A stretch of DNA of 64,000 nucleotides from Akkermansiaceae bacterium (GTDB lineage: Bacteria; Verrucomicrobiota; Verrucomicrobiia; Verrucomicrobiales; Akkermansiaceae). The position numbers and the translations under genes were made by a program. The stretch spans positions 2,589,226 through 2,653,225 of the forward strand of contig CP059069.1 of the NCBI GenBank assembly GCA_017798145.1, given 5' to 3'. Shown piece after piece: positions 47,516 through 59,440 of the stretch (its first letter is position 1; each line of letters starts with the position of its first letter). The notes under the pieces were generated by a model. That model saw nothing but the letters and a program-made list of their open reading frames with translations. It made no database searches and had not been told where the DNA came from.

Positions 47516-50500
47516 CTACATCCTGCTGACCTTGACGCGGGAAAAGAAGGAACCGGAGGCGGGTGCGGGCAGTGTGATGGAGACCGGCCGCAGGCCTTGC
47601 GGGGTTGTTGGCCCGAGGGTGAGGCGGGGGTCGGATGGATTGTTGAGGTCGATTTCCTCCCAGGCTCTCAGATCTGTGGAAAACTGGAAGCTGAGGACGC
47701 TTTCCGTGAGCGCGTCTTCGCGGCGGTGGAAGGAAAAGGTGAGTTGGCTGCCGTTGCGGACGGCGGAGGGTAGGATGTCGGCGGAGTTCGTGGACGGGTC
47801 GCCGCCAAGGGCGGATTCGATGATGTTTCCGATGCCGTCCGCATCGGAGTCGGCGAGTGGCGAAGGATCCGTGAGCGGCGGGAAACGGTTGAGCCAGAGG
47901 TCGTATTCGCTGGCATCCGGAATGGATGCGGCGGCGGCGATGGCGGCGGTGTGGCCACCGCTGGTGTCGAAGGCCACGATGCTTCGGTCGGCGGGGATGC
48001 CGGTGGTTTCGAAAACGGTTGGTGCTGTGTCGTTGGAAAATTTCACGCGGCTGCCGTCGGTGCAGGTGAGGAGGGTGATGCCGGATTTCACGAGGACAGC
48101 GGCGATGGATTTTCCGCTGAGTGCACCGGTGGAGGGGATGAGGACGGGCTCGGGGCGGTTGATTTTCGTGCCATCGCCGATCTGGCCGAAGAAATTGTAT
48201 CCCCAGCCGGCGAGTGTGCCATCCGAGCAGAGGGCGTAGGCGACTCCGCCACCGGCAGCGATTTGGACGATGGATTTCCCGGCGAGGACTCCGGAGGTAA
48301 CAACCGGAGTGGGGAGGGTGGTGTTGGTGGTGCCGCCGTTGCCGAGTTCGCCGCTGGTGTTGGAACCCCAACTGGCAAGGGTGCCATCGGAGCAGAGGGC
48401 GAAGCTGCGGGAGAAGTCGGTGGCGATCTGGACGACGGTTTTTCCACGGAGCAGCCCCGAGGTATCGACGAGAACGGGGAGTGTGCTGCTGGTGTTGGTG
48501 GTGCCGTTGCCGAGTTGGCCGGAGGAGTTCGCCCCCCAGGCGGCGAGGGTGCCGTCCTGGCAGAGGGCGAGGACATGGCTGGAGCTCGCGCTGAAAGAGG
48601 TGATGGATTTCCCGGCAAGGACGCCGCTGGTGGAGATGGGGACGGCAAGGCTGCTGGAGCTGGTGCCGCCGTTGCCGAACTGGCCGTTGGAATTGTTGCC
48701 CCAGGCCGCGAGGGTGCCGCCGAGGCTGAGGGCGAGCGTGTAGCTGCCGCCGCTGGCCGTGGCGATCGTGGTGCCTGAGAGGGCTGGCTGGGGCAGGACG
48801 GCGACGGGGAAATTGCGGCCGATGTTGTTCCCGGTGCCGAGCTGAAAGAGCGAGTTCTGCCCCCATGCGGCGAGTGTGCCATCGGCGGTGTGGGCGACGG
48901 TGTGGGCACCTCCGATGGTGGCCTTGATGACGGATTTCCCCGCCAGGATGCCGGTGGTAATGACAGGGGTGGCGGTGGCGGTATCGGTGTTGTTCCCGAT
49001 GCCGAGCTGGCCCCAGCTGTTGGTGCCCCAGGTGTAGAGCTGCCTGTCGGCGGGGTGGAGGACGAGGTCGTTGCCATCGCCGCCGGCATAGTCCGCGATG
49101 AATGCGTGGGCGGTTCCCCCGTGTTTCAAGGTGATGGGCTGGCCTTGGGCTATGTTTTCAAAACGTCCGGCCGTGCGAGAAATGCCGGTGAGGCTGAGCA
49201 CGGTGAGAGAGGTGCCGGCGGGCGGGGAGAACCCGAGTGACAGCCGGGCGCTGAGGCCGGTGGCGTCGAAGAGGGGGAACTCTGCGGCGGTCTGGTTTGC
49301 GGATGTGAAGGTGAAATCGATCTCGGTGGGACGCACGACCCGGATTTCGTAATCGGTGGCGTACCCGCCCGGGCTGGTGGTGCGGAGGGTGATGATATTC
49401 AGGCCGGGGGAGAGCGGGATGGGCGGCGGGGTTTCGCCATGGGCGATGGGAGCGCCTTGGACGGTGAGGGCGCCTTCCGGCAGGCTGCCCGGGGCAAGTG
49501 AGATGGCAGTGGTGCCGAAGGGGACTGCGATGGCGTAAGCGGTGCGCGCCGGGTGAAATCCGGGGGAGAGGATGAAGGGTGCGGCATCAAGCGCGGTGAG
49601 TTGCGAGGCCGGGGGAACGGCGCGGAAAGCGATCAGGGTGGTGGTGCGGATGGTGATGCCGTCCTGAGCGGTGACGCGGATGAAGATCCTGTTTTCGCCG
49701 AAGGCCAAGGGAATGGGCGGGGTGGTGGCGCCTGAGGTGAGGGCGCTCCCGTTCACGGTGACGGTCGCGTTTGGCTCGGTGGTGGTTGCGGAGAGTGTGA
49801 GCGAGGTGGTTTGTTCCGGGAGTTCGGCCCTGTATGCGCCGGCGTTCTGGCTGAAGCCCGGGCTGAGGGCGCCGGTGCTGATTGTCAGTGCGGAGAGTCT
49901 GGTATCGGTGGAGGGCTGGGCGCGCGTGACGAAAAAGGTATATGTGCCGACCGTGATCCCATCCGCGGCGGTGACGGCGATGCTCAGTGAATTTCCGCCG
50001 AAGGCGAGCGGTAAAGGCGGGCTGGTGGCTCCGGCGGCGACGATGTTGCCATTGATGCGGACGGTGGCGGACGGGTTTGAGGCGCGGGGCGTGAAGGAGA
50101 TCGAGGAAGTGGTGGTGGGGGCGGTGATCGAGTAATCCCTGTGCCCGGATGTGAATGGGCTGAACCATGTCCCTTCGCTTGCTGTGAGGGTGACGAGCGA
50201 GGCGTCATCGGCGAGTAGGGAGACGTTTTCGGCAGCGATCGCGAGGCTGTGTCGCGCCCCGGCGGCGATGGCGACAGGTGTTTTTCCCGACAGCGTGCCC
50301 AATGCTGAGATGGCGATGGGCGAGTTGCGATCCGAGCTGCTGTTGTTTCCGACCTGGCCCTGAATGTTTGATCCCCAGGCGGTGAGTGTGCCGTCGGTGC
50401 AAAGGGCGAGGCTGTGGGATCTCCCTGCTGCCAAACGGGAGACGCTTTTTCCGGAAAGGGCTCCGCTTGTGGTGACGGAAACGGGGAAATCGGAAGAGGC

Positions 50501-51721
50501 GAAGGTGGAATTGCCGAGCTGGCCGTCGGAATTATTCCCCCATGCAAAAGCGGATAGCTGGCTTGTGTTGGCGAGGGTGTGCACGCCGCCGCAGATGGCT
50601 GCGTTCGCTCCGGAGAGGGTGGTAAGCAGGCCGGGGCTGCTGGATGAGCCGCCGAATGAGCCGTTGCCAAGCTGGCCCGATGTGTCCGAGCCCCAGACGG
50701 CGATGCGCCCGTCCGTGGTGACCGCAAGGCTGTGGGATGCCCCTGCCGAGATCGACCTGATCAGGCGGCCACTGAAGCCGGCTGCTTGGACGGTCACGGG
50801 AACGGAGCTGCCGTTCGAGGTGGTGCCGATACCGAGCTGGCCGTCCCAGTTCATACCCCAGGCAACGAGAGTGCCGTCCGAGCAAAGCGCGAGGCTGTGG
50901 GAGTCACCGGCGGCTATGGCGACCACGGATTTTCCGGCGAGTGCGCCGTTTGTGACAACGGCTGTCGGGTTGGACTGGGACTGTTGAGAACCGATTCCGA
51001 GCTGGCCGTTGTTGTTGTCACCCCAGGCGGCGACGGTGCCATCCGAGAGGAGAGCGAGGCTATGGAAAGCGCCTGCGGCAACGGCGACCACGGTTTTACT
51101 ACCGATGGCACCGATCGTGGAAACCGCGACCGGAACGGAGCTGTTGATGTATGAGCGATTGCCGAGCTGGCCGGCGTTGTTCAGCCCCCATGCGACGAGG
51201 GTGCCATCCGAGCAGAGAGCAAGGCTATGCCCCTCTCCCGCCGACACGGCTACGGGGATTTTTCCCGCGAGGACACCGGAGGCCTGAACCGCGGCCGGGA
51301 TCGCGCTGATCGTCGTGATTCCCCTTCCCAACTGTCCGCTGTCGTTTCCTCCCCAGGCGTGGGGGCTGCGGAATGCCCACTGGAGGACGACATCATTGCC
51401 ATCGCCGCCATAGAAATCGGCGATGAAATGATAGACCGTGGTGCCGTAACGCAGGTGGACGCGCTGCCCGTGGGCGAGGTTCGTGAACCGCCCCGATATG
51501 AAACGGATCCCGGTGAGATTGACGAGGGTCAGGCTGGTGCCGCGTGCGGGGGCGAAACCAAGGGAGAAGTCCACGGCGTTTCCCGTTGCCGTGTAAGAGC
51601 TGGCAGTGAGCGGAACGGTGGACGCCGAGGTGAAATCGGCCGTGATCGTGGCGGCAGAAAGAGACTGGGCGAGTGCGATCCCGGAGAGTAGGACTCCGCA
51701 GAATGGAGATCGGAAAGGCAT
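47516..51721 (-). CDS. Large secreted RCC1-repeat/cadherin-like protein
   Basis: A 1401-residue exported protein (signal peptide SPFCGVLLSGIALAQSLSAA). Layout: a beta module (TITADFTSAS to GGDGNDVVLQW), an array of RCC1 beta-propeller repeats (recurring AVAAGAFHSLALLSDGTVAAWG and GQLGNGS, about 115-500), three cadherin-like beta-sandwich repeats (about 505-800), then the first module again (IDFTFTSANQTAAEFPLFDA) and a second RCC1 array (about 920-1250). It ends with the DSDADGIGNIIESALGGDPS module and FFSRVKVSRM. The module-propeller unit is duplicated around the sandwich core. It probably acts as a surface adhesion or binding protein. Confidence 0.82.
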   Translation of the reverse strand: MPFRSPFCGVLLSGIALAQSLSAATITADFTSASTVPLTASSYTATGNAVDFSLGFAPARGTSLTLVNLTGIRFISGRFTNLAHGQRVHLRYGTTVYHFIADFYGGDGNDVVLQWAFRSPHAWGGNDSGQLGRGITTISAIPAAVQASGVLAGKIPVAVSAGEGHSLALCSDGTLVAWGLNNAGQLGNRSYINSSVPVAVSTIGAIGSKTVVAVAAGAFHSLALLSDGTVAAWGDNNNGQLGIGSQQSQSNPTAVVTNGALAGKSVVAIAAGDSHSLALCSDGTLVAWGMNWDGQLGIGTTSNGSSVPVTVQAAGFSGRLIRSISAGASHSLAVTTDGRIAVWGSDTSGQLGNGSFGGSSSSPGLLTTLSGANAAICGGVHTLANTSQLSAFAWGNNSDGQLGNSTFASSDFPVSVTTSGALSGKSVSRLAAGRSHSLALCTDGTLTAWGSNIQGQVGNNSSSDRNSPIAISALGTLSGKTPVAIAAGARHSLAIAAENVSLLADDASLVTLTASEGTWFSPFTSGHRDYSITAPTTTSSISFTPRASNPSATVRINGNIVAAGATSPPLPLAFGGNSLSIAVTAADGITVGTYTFFVTRAQPSTDTRLSALTISTGALSPGFSQNAGAYRAELPEQTTSLTLSATTTEPNATVTVNGSALTSGATTPPIPLAFGENRIFIRVTAQDGITIRTTTLIAFRAVPPASQLTALDAAPFILSPGFHPARTAYAIAVPFGTTAISLAPGSLPEGALTVQGAPIAHGETPPPIPLSPGLNIITLRTTSPGGYATDYEIRVVRPTEIDFTFTSANQTAAEFPLFDATGLSARLSLGFSPPAGTSLTVLSLTGISRTAGRFENIAQGQPITLKHGGTAHAFIADYAGGDGNDLVLHPADRQLYTWGTNSWGQLGIGNNTDTATATPVITTGILAGKSVIKATIGGAHTVAHTADGTLAAWGQNSLFQLGTGNNIGRNFPVAVLPQPALSGTTIATASGGSYTLALSLGGTLAAWGNNSNGQFGNGGTSSSSLAVPISTSGVLAGKSITSFSASSSHVLALCQDGTLAAWGANSSGQLGNGTTNTSSTLPVLVDTSGLLRGKTVVQIATDFSRSFALCSDGTLASWGSNTSGELGNGGTTNTTLPTPVVTSGVLAGKSIVQIAAGGGVAYALCSDGTLAGWGYNFFGQIGDGTKINRPEPVLIPSTGALSGKSIAAVLVKSGITLLTCTDGSRVKFSNDTAPTVFETTGIPADRSIVAFDTSGGHTAAIAAAASIPDASEYDLWLNRFPPLTDPSPLADSDADGIGNIIESALGGDPSTNSADILPSAVRNGSQLTFSFHRREDALTESVLSFQFSTDLRAWEEIDLNNPSDPRLTLGPTTPQGLRPVSITLPAPASGSFFSRVKVSRM

Positions 51722-51728
51722 GATGTGA

Positions 51729-52090
51729 TCAAGCGCGGTGGAGGGCGTTGGCGGAGACGAAGAGGTTGCGGACGCGGAAGGCTGCGGGCGACTCCTGGAG
51801 GAGGATGGCCTTCATATTCTGCGATTTCGCGGCGAAATATGGGACGGACATTTTACGGCAGGTTGCTTTGACCCATCGCGGAGCTTCCAAATTGTGGACT
51901 TGGCTGAGATAGGCGGCGGTGGATGCGACGAAGGCATCGGCGTAGCCTTGGTCTCAAGGGACCGCGAGATGAGAGCTGGATCAGGGTTCGATTTGAAACG
52001 ACCAAGAAAATTACGGATCGCATGAATGAAATCCGTGGAACTCTCGACATGTGGGAGGCTTTCTCTGAGTGTCTCGTGAATGCGGCTCAT
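51729..52090 (-). pseudogene. Decayed antitoxin-like protein, frameshifted
   Basis: The first frame reads MSRIHETLRESLPHVESSTD then FIHAIRNFLGRFKSNPDPAL. The second resumes at YADAFVASTAAYLSQVHNLE and ends ESPAAFRVRNLFVSANALHR A. The layout and the ESPAAFRxRxxFVSANAL ending resemble a toxin-antitoxin family protein paired with DUF6036-type nucleotidyltransferases. The sequence is one base out near 51937. Its ATG overlaps the stop of the upstream fragment by four bases, preserving an operon joint. Confidence 0.5.
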
Positions 52091-52253
52091 GAGGTGGGAT
52101 CTGAATTGATTTCAGCAACGAATTCTTCGGTGTAATGCCTGACGCGGGGAGCTGGCAGGCTATCTTAGTAACAACGGGCCACCAGCTCGCAAGCTTCCGA
52201 AGCATCAGTGATTCCAGTTGGCTTCAGAAGTGTGATGAAGTCGGAAGGGTTCA
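52087..52253 (-). pseudogene. Decayed nucleotidyltransferase-like C-terminal fragment
   Basis: Reads MNPSDFITLLKPTGITDASE then ACELVARCY, an in-frame TAA, and continues DSLPAPRVRHYTEEFVAEIN to a stop that overlaps the next gene start. The helix pattern fits the end of a DUF6036-type toxin partner. The N-terminal part is gone; nothing convincing is seen in 52254-52358. Assignment is tentative. Confidence 0.35.
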
Positions 52254-52358
52254 TGGAAATACTTGGCGCGGCGGATGAAATTTGCCTTTGGCTTTCCGGG
52301 AGGCGGCTTGCCGATGATTTTCTGCCGCTACAGCAACCCCTCTGGATTGCCGCCACGT

Positions 52359-55453
<3,095 letters not shown>

Positions 55454-56401
55454 CAAATCGACGCCGCAGGCCCGTCTCCTGATGGCAAAGCCCGCAGGTA
55501 AACATGCCGATCGGCAAATAATGGCTGCAAGCCGGGGTGTGCACCCGGAATCCTCCCTGCGCAGCGCCAGAGCAAGCCGTCTGCACCGTGAAACGTAAGG
55601 GTCTTCCTCGGGCGCTGCGGACTAGGGAGGATTCCTGGAACCCTTTCACCTCAAGCTTTGGGGCGTTTCAACGATCGGATCAGGATCCAAGCCAAAACGG
55701 GCGTTTTCTCCCGTATGACCCCTTCCCTCCCCATTTCGCCACCGGCTGTATGCATAGCTTCGAGTCGCTCTTCCGTACGGCTGAAAATCGATCGGCGATT
55801 ATCCGTATGGATGATCGCCTTGGTTTCGTGGATTCCGTTCAAACACGCTTCGCAGAAGCGATCGGGATTGTTTCACAGCGATCGCCACCCGGAACCTCGG
55901 AAGACCCGACCAATCCCAAAATTAACTCCCTTCCATCTGATCGAATAGCTCCTCCCCTATCGGAAGCCAAGGGGCAGGACCGCCATGATCCGAGCCTCGT
56001 CAATAATCAGCAAGGATCTTCGGGACAAAGGCGTCATCTGGAAATGGGAGAATGACGTCATGCCTCACCCTTTTTGCAGCTATCTGCGGGTGTTTTCATG
56101 AGTGGCTCATCCTCTCCCCTCCGGAACGGCATGAAAGGTGGGGTACACACCCCATTGTCTGGGTTCACCACCTTTTGTCAGGATCGAAAGTATGGATACA
56201 AATGTGCATTACACTGATAGCGAATGGAATCCACCGGCTCCCTTGCTCTCTCGGGAAATCCAGCGCGGGGGCGGTGTGCTATCTCCCCGGTCTGAGCGTC
56301 TGGCCGCTTCGATACAAATAGGAGAGGATAGAAAACGTGCGAATCGGCTACTGCCTTCGGCTAAGCCCGCAACCACTTACCTCACCAAACCCTAGGAAAT
56401 C
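55454..56401. other. Long region with no supported gene
   Basis: About 950 bases in which only short, unconvincing ORFs occur on both strands. The one notable element is the inverted repeat at 56139-56154. It adjoins the chimeric locus at 56402, so a rearrangement or misjoin nearby is possible. Confidence 0.4.
56139..56154. promoter_or_regulatory. TGGGGT-N4-ACCCCA inverted repeat, copy 1
   Basis: TGGGGT ACAC ACCCCA, followed by TTGTCTGGGTTCACCACC. The spacing and part of the right flank match copy 2 at 57172. Confidence 0.4.
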
Positions 56402-56880
56402 ATGGATCTCAGCACCAAATATCTGGGCTTGAACCTACGTTCGCCGCTGGTGGTTTCGTCCTCGGCGGGGTTGAGATCCCGCACAGCCAGGGGTTGGATG
56501 GCCATTCGGATGCGGATGTCCTCTGCCATGCCATCGCGGATGCCGTCCTGGGTGCGATGGGGAATTCCGACATCGGCCATTATTTCCCGCCGGGCGATCC
56601 ATCCTGCAAGGACATCTCTTCCCTGAAAATCCTGGAGAAATGCCGCGAACTTCTCGCGGAGGAAAACCTCTCGCTGGTTAACATCGGCTCCACCCTCATC
56701 GCCGATGCTCCAAAAGTTTTGCCCCACCGCGAGGCCATGCAAAGGAACATCGGCGCAGCCCCGGGCATCCCACCCTCCCGCGTCGGCATCAAGGCCACAA
56801 CCAACGAGACCATGGGCTTCGTCGGCCGCAAGGAAGGCATCGCCGCGATGGCCGTCGCCATGGTGACAACCGTCGCGTGA
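56402..56880 (+). pseudogene. ispF: Chimeric locus: pyrD-like start fused to 5'-truncated ispF
   Basis: From ATG 56402 the frame reads MDLSTKYLGLNLRSPLVVSS, the N-terminus of a dihydroorotate-dehydrogenase-like protein, then loses sense. From about 56455 another frame reads FVLGGVEIPHSQGLDGHSDA and continues DVLCHAIADAVLGAMGNSDI through KATTNETMGFVGRKEGIAAM to a stop at 56880. This is 2-C-methyl-D-erythritol 2,4-cyclodiphosphate synthase (non-mevalonate isoprenoid pathway). The IspF start with the metal-binding DxH motif is missing; the second metal ligand (GHSDAD) remains. An AGGA ribosome site precedes the pyrD-like ATG. It is either a rearrangement or an assembly misjoin. Confidence 0.72.
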
Positions 56881-56978
56881 GGCGGAGCTTCCCGCAGCCG
56901 CGGATGCGGCGAGCTCTGCAAAGCGGAACCTGCAGGGCATCTGCGGAATTGTGCGCAAACCCGGATCCGGTCAGCCGA

Positions 56979-57137
56979 CTACCCTTTTGAATTACGAAAT
57001 CCACCCATGAGGTAGATGACGAGGCAGATTAGCAAAATCAGGCCCAGGCCGCTGCCGCCAATGATCGGGCCACCGAAGTAAAAGCCACCGCCGCCGAAAA
57101 GGAGAAGCAGGACAAGGATGATGATTAGTAGATTCAT
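56979..57137 (-). CDS. DUF3309-like small membrane protein
   Basis: A 52-residue ORF: two hydrophobic segments (LLIIILVLLLLF and GLGLILLICLVIYLM) separated by a glycine-rich GGGGFYFGGPIIGGSG linker, the pattern of DUF3309 peptides that accompany stress-response genes. ATG 57137. Divergent from the DUF883-like gene, with the inverted repeat at 57172 between them. Confidence 0.65.
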   Translation of the reverse strand: MNLLIIILVLLLLFGGGGFYFGGPIIGGSGLGLILLICLVIYLMGGFRNSKG

Positions 57138-57170
57138 GCCGATAGGATGCCATTTCTCCGCCCGGCATCT

Positions 57171-57188
57171 ATGGGGTCTTCACCCCAT
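57171..57188. promoter_or_regulatory. TGGGGT-N4-ACCCCA inverted repeat, copy 2
   Basis: ATGGGGT CTTC ACCCCAT, a perfect seven-base-arm repeat in the divergent promoter region between the DUF3309-like and DUF883-like genes, 34 bases from the first start and 85 from the second. Confidence 0.5.
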
Positions 57189-57272
57189 GGCGTGGGATCG
57201 ACCACGTGCTTAGTTTTAGAAATCGCAAAGGGGAGCACGCACCCCAACCAACAAATCAACCATACCAATACC

Positions 57273-57767
57273 GTGATTACCGAAATCCACCCAGATACAC
57301 CGATCAACCAACTGCCGCAGGCAGCCAGGGAAACCGCCCAACATGCCATCGATGCCACCAAGGACGCCGCGCACCGGGCCACCGACGCGGCCAAGGACAT
57401 GTATCAGTCCGCTGCGACCAAGGCCAGCGACACGCTGGCGATTTCCAAGGACTATGTGCGGCGCAACCCGCTGCCAGTTGTCCTGGGAGCCGTCGCACAC
57501 GGCGCGGCCATCGGTTACATTCTGCTGAGCTCCAGGAGGAAGCCGACCTTCGGCGAACGTTTTGCGGACGAGCCTCTGGCCTCCGTTCGCGAGGCGATCC
57601 TCAGCGCGCTGACGCCCATGGCGCAGGGTGTCCACGAAGGATATGATTCGGCGCGGGACAGTGTCGGGAAAGCGATGCATCAGGCACGCGGGTTTGGCGT
57701 ACAGCGCAGCTGCGGGAATTTGTCAGACCGGCTCTGCCGCGTTGGCAGCAACCTCAAATTCTGGTAA
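57273..57767 (+). CDS. DUF883/ElaB-YqjD-like membrane-anchored protein
   Basis: A protein of about 164 residues. The amphipathic helical N-terminal part (QAARETAQHAIDATKDAAHR, DAAKDMYQSAATKASDTLAI) leads to YVRRNPLPVVLGAVAHGAAI then GYILLSS, the conserved arrangement of the ElaB/YqjD/DUF883 family, whose E. coli members bind ribosomes at the membrane in stationary phase. An extra C-terminal region follows. Start GTG 57273 is chosen because upstream residues (to 57147) do not look coding. Cotranscribed with the next gene (three-base gap). Confidence 0.7.
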   Translation: MITEIHPDTPINQLPQAARETAQHAIDATKDAAHRATDAAKDMYQSAATKASDTLAISKDYVRRNPLPVVLGAVAHGAAIGYILLSSRRKPTFGERFADEPLASVREAILSALTPMAQGVHEGYDSARDSVGKAMHQARGFGVQRSCGNLSDRLCRVGSNLKFW

Positions 57768-57770
57768 GCC

Positions 57771-58082
57771 ATGAACGATACACCAAACAATACGGCGGAG
57801 ACGGTTTCCGTGGAGGAAATGGTCAGTGTCTCGCTTTGCAATGTGAAGCAGCGCCTTCGCAACCGTCGAACGAAGTGCGAGGATCGCATCAGGGAATCTC
57901 CGGCGGCATCCGTTCTGGGAGCCGTTGGGGTCGGCTATCTCCTGCACCGGATGCCCGTGCGCGCAATCCTTGTCACCCAGGTGCGGATTCTTTCGGCGCT
58001 GGCACCGCCCGCGTTGTTCCTTTTTGGTGCGGCGAAGCTTATCAGTTTCCTGCAAAGGCAACAGCCTGCCGACCGGAAATAA
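57771..58082 (+). CDS. Small membrane protein of unknown function
   Basis: 103 residues: an acidic N-terminus (NDTPNNTAETVSVEEMVSVS), a basic helix, then two hydrophobic segments (SVLGAVGVGYLLHRMP and ILSALAPPALFLFGAAKLIS). Companion of the DUF883-like gene, probably part of the same stress-type unit. No family recognised. Confidence 0.6.
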   Translation: MNDTPNNTAETVSVEEMVSVSLCNVKQRLRNRRTKCEDRIRESPAASVLGAVGVGYLLHRMPVRAILVTQVRILSALAPPALFLFGAAKLISFLQRQQPADRK

Positions 58083-58083
58083 G

Positions 58084-58485
58084 TCATTCGTCCGGCGGCG
58101 TCTTTTCCGAGATCGCTTCCAGCATCCTCTCGTGCCCGGCTTCCTCGACGCCCTCTTCGAAAAGCCTCTCCTCAGCGCTGCGGCCTTCGGCATCCTCACC
58201 GTCATCGAAATCGACCATGGCCTCATGGCCGGAGGAACCCGGGATCGGATTCCAGCGATCCGATTCGGGCATCGATTCCATGAGCAGTTGCTTCGGATCC
58301 AGTTCGTTGCCGCCGGTCAATTCCCTCTTGGCCTCATCCCAATCGGCCTTCGTTGCCTCATGCAACTCGCGGCCGTTGATGAAAGCCAGTTCGGCGGCGC
58401 GTTTGCCGATCATCTCCGGGCTGACCGTCCCAACCCCCTCGCCATGGATCATAAAGGCGCCCTCATGCAGTGGATTCTCGTTCAT
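58084..58485 (-). CDS. DUF2934-like acidic protein
   Basis: 133 residues. GKRAAELAFINGRELHEATK then ADWDEAKRELTGG matches the DUF2934 consensus (Ala-rich helix, GRxxHEAxxxDWxEAxxEL). The C-terminal half is acidic (VDFDDGEDAEGRSAEERLFE). No signal peptide. Convergent with the preceding membrane-protein gene. A weaker copy of the GGGT/ACCC repeat lies about 65 bases upstream of its start. Confidence 0.6.
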   Translation of the reverse strand: MNENPLHEGAFMIHGEGVGTVSPEMIGKRAAELAFINGRELHEATKADWDEAKRELTGGNELDPKQLLMESMPESDRWNPIPGSSGHEAMVDFDDGEDAEGRSAEERLFEEGVEEAGHERMLEAISEKTPPDE

Positions 58486-58548
58486 AATGTTTCAGGCGGA
58501 AACCGGGTACCGCATAGGAAACGGTACAAACCGTCCCCGCATGCCGCC

Positions 58549-58564
58549 ATGGGGTGAAACCCTA
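58549..58564. promoter_or_regulatory. Partial GGGGT/ACCC inverted repeat, copy 3
   Basis: ATGGGGT GAA ACCCTA: four-base arms with imperfect outer pairs, upstream of the DUF2934-like gene. Weaker than copies 1 and 2. Confidence 0.28.
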
Positions 58565-58708
58565 CTGCTGGCGATCTCAGCCTTCCCGCACCGGGAAGTC
58601 CCTTGGCTGATGGGGCTCCACAGTTTGGTTGTCTCATTGAATAACGACGACCTAACAACCCCCGGCTTCCAGCCTTTACGTTTTCCCAAACCCCGCTAGT
58701 TATAAGGT

Positions 58709-58960
58709 ATGAATACGTTGGAAATCGACATCGAAATCGGAGCCGAAGGCAGCGTGAAGCTGCTCTCGCCCCTGCCCACATGGCTGAAGCCGGGACGTGC
58801 TCGTGTTCTTATGACAGTGGAGTCGGTGCAGGAGGAACCGAAGCGCCAAAAATCCATTGGTAAACCTGATTTCCTCGCTCGCCAGCAGGCATTGTTCGGG
58901 AGCCGGGTGCTACCCGACTCGCAGGCGATTCTGCAGGAACTCCGTGCCGACCGCTTCTGA
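58709..58960 (+). CDS. Orphan antitoxin-like protein
   Basis: 83 residues: MNTLEIDIEIGAEGSVKLLS then PTWLKPGRARVLMTVES, a beta-rich start like small antitoxins partnered with PIN toxins, and a C-terminal helix with FGSRVLPDSQAILQELRADR. The stop TGA overlaps the ATG of an 11-codon remnant, the normal joint with a toxin gene that is now missing. Confidence 0.6.
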   Translation: MNTLEIDIEIGAEGSVKLLSPLPTWLKPGRARVLMTVESVQEEPKRQKSIGKPDFLARQQALFGSRVLPDSQAILQELRADRF

Positions 58961-58992
58961 TGCGCTACTTCGACACCGGCGTCCTGCAATGA
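58960..58992 (+). pseudogene. PIN-type toxin stub
   Basis: Reads MRYFDTGVLQ then stop. MRYFDTGVL is the first beta strand of VapC-like PIN toxins, with the first catalytic aspartate. The rest is deleted, leaving the antitoxin without a partner. Confidence 0.5.
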
Positions 58993-59014
58993 TCCATCCT
59001 GACCAATTCGAGCA

Positions 59015-59440
59015 ATGATCCGTGCCGTGCTCGATACGAATGTCCTGCTCGCTGCCCTGCGCTCGCGCAACGGAGCTTCTTTTGAAATCCTTTCCCGTTT
59101 TGCCAAAGACCAGTTTGTCATGGTCATCGGAAACACCGTGCTATCCGAGTATGACGAAGTGCTCAAACGGGAATGCCCCGGCTTCGGAATCCCGCTTGAG
59201 ACCATTGACCGCTATCTCGATGCCATTTGCGCCCGAGCCATCTTCTTCCAAACATCCGCATTTTGGAAACCGGCACTTCCCGACCCTGATGACGAGGCGT
59301 TCGCCCAGCTTGCGCTCGAAGCAAAAGTAGGGTATCTCATAACACACAACCAACGCCACTTTCCCGCCGACCGCCTCCCGGCCTTGAAAATCACAACGCC
59401 CAGGGAATTCCTCGATATCCTCCAAACCGCAAAGCCATGA
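59015..59440 (+). CDS. PIN-domain toxin of a type II toxin-antitoxin pair
   Basis: A 141-residue PIN RNase. Acidic residues sit in VLDTNVLLAAL (D7), LSEYDEVLKRE and LPDPDDEAFAQLALEAKVGY, as in the PIN-family putative toxins. The full-length gene lies 22 bases after the stub. The stop overlaps the next gene by four bases, with toxin first and antitoxin second. Confidence 0.82.
   Translation: MIRAVLDTNVLLAALRSRNGASFEILSRFAKDQFVMVIGNTVLSEYDEVLKRECPGFGIPLETIDRYLDAICARAIFFQTSAFWKPALPDPDDEAFAQLALEAKVGYLITHNQRHFPADRLPALKITTPREFLDILQTAKP

Noticed and set aside
47331..48866. N-terminal 512 codons of an 885-codon minus-strand open frame
   Set aside because: Arg/His/Pro-rich, out of frame with the strong RCC1 gene on the same strand; only the part after 47330 looks like protein.
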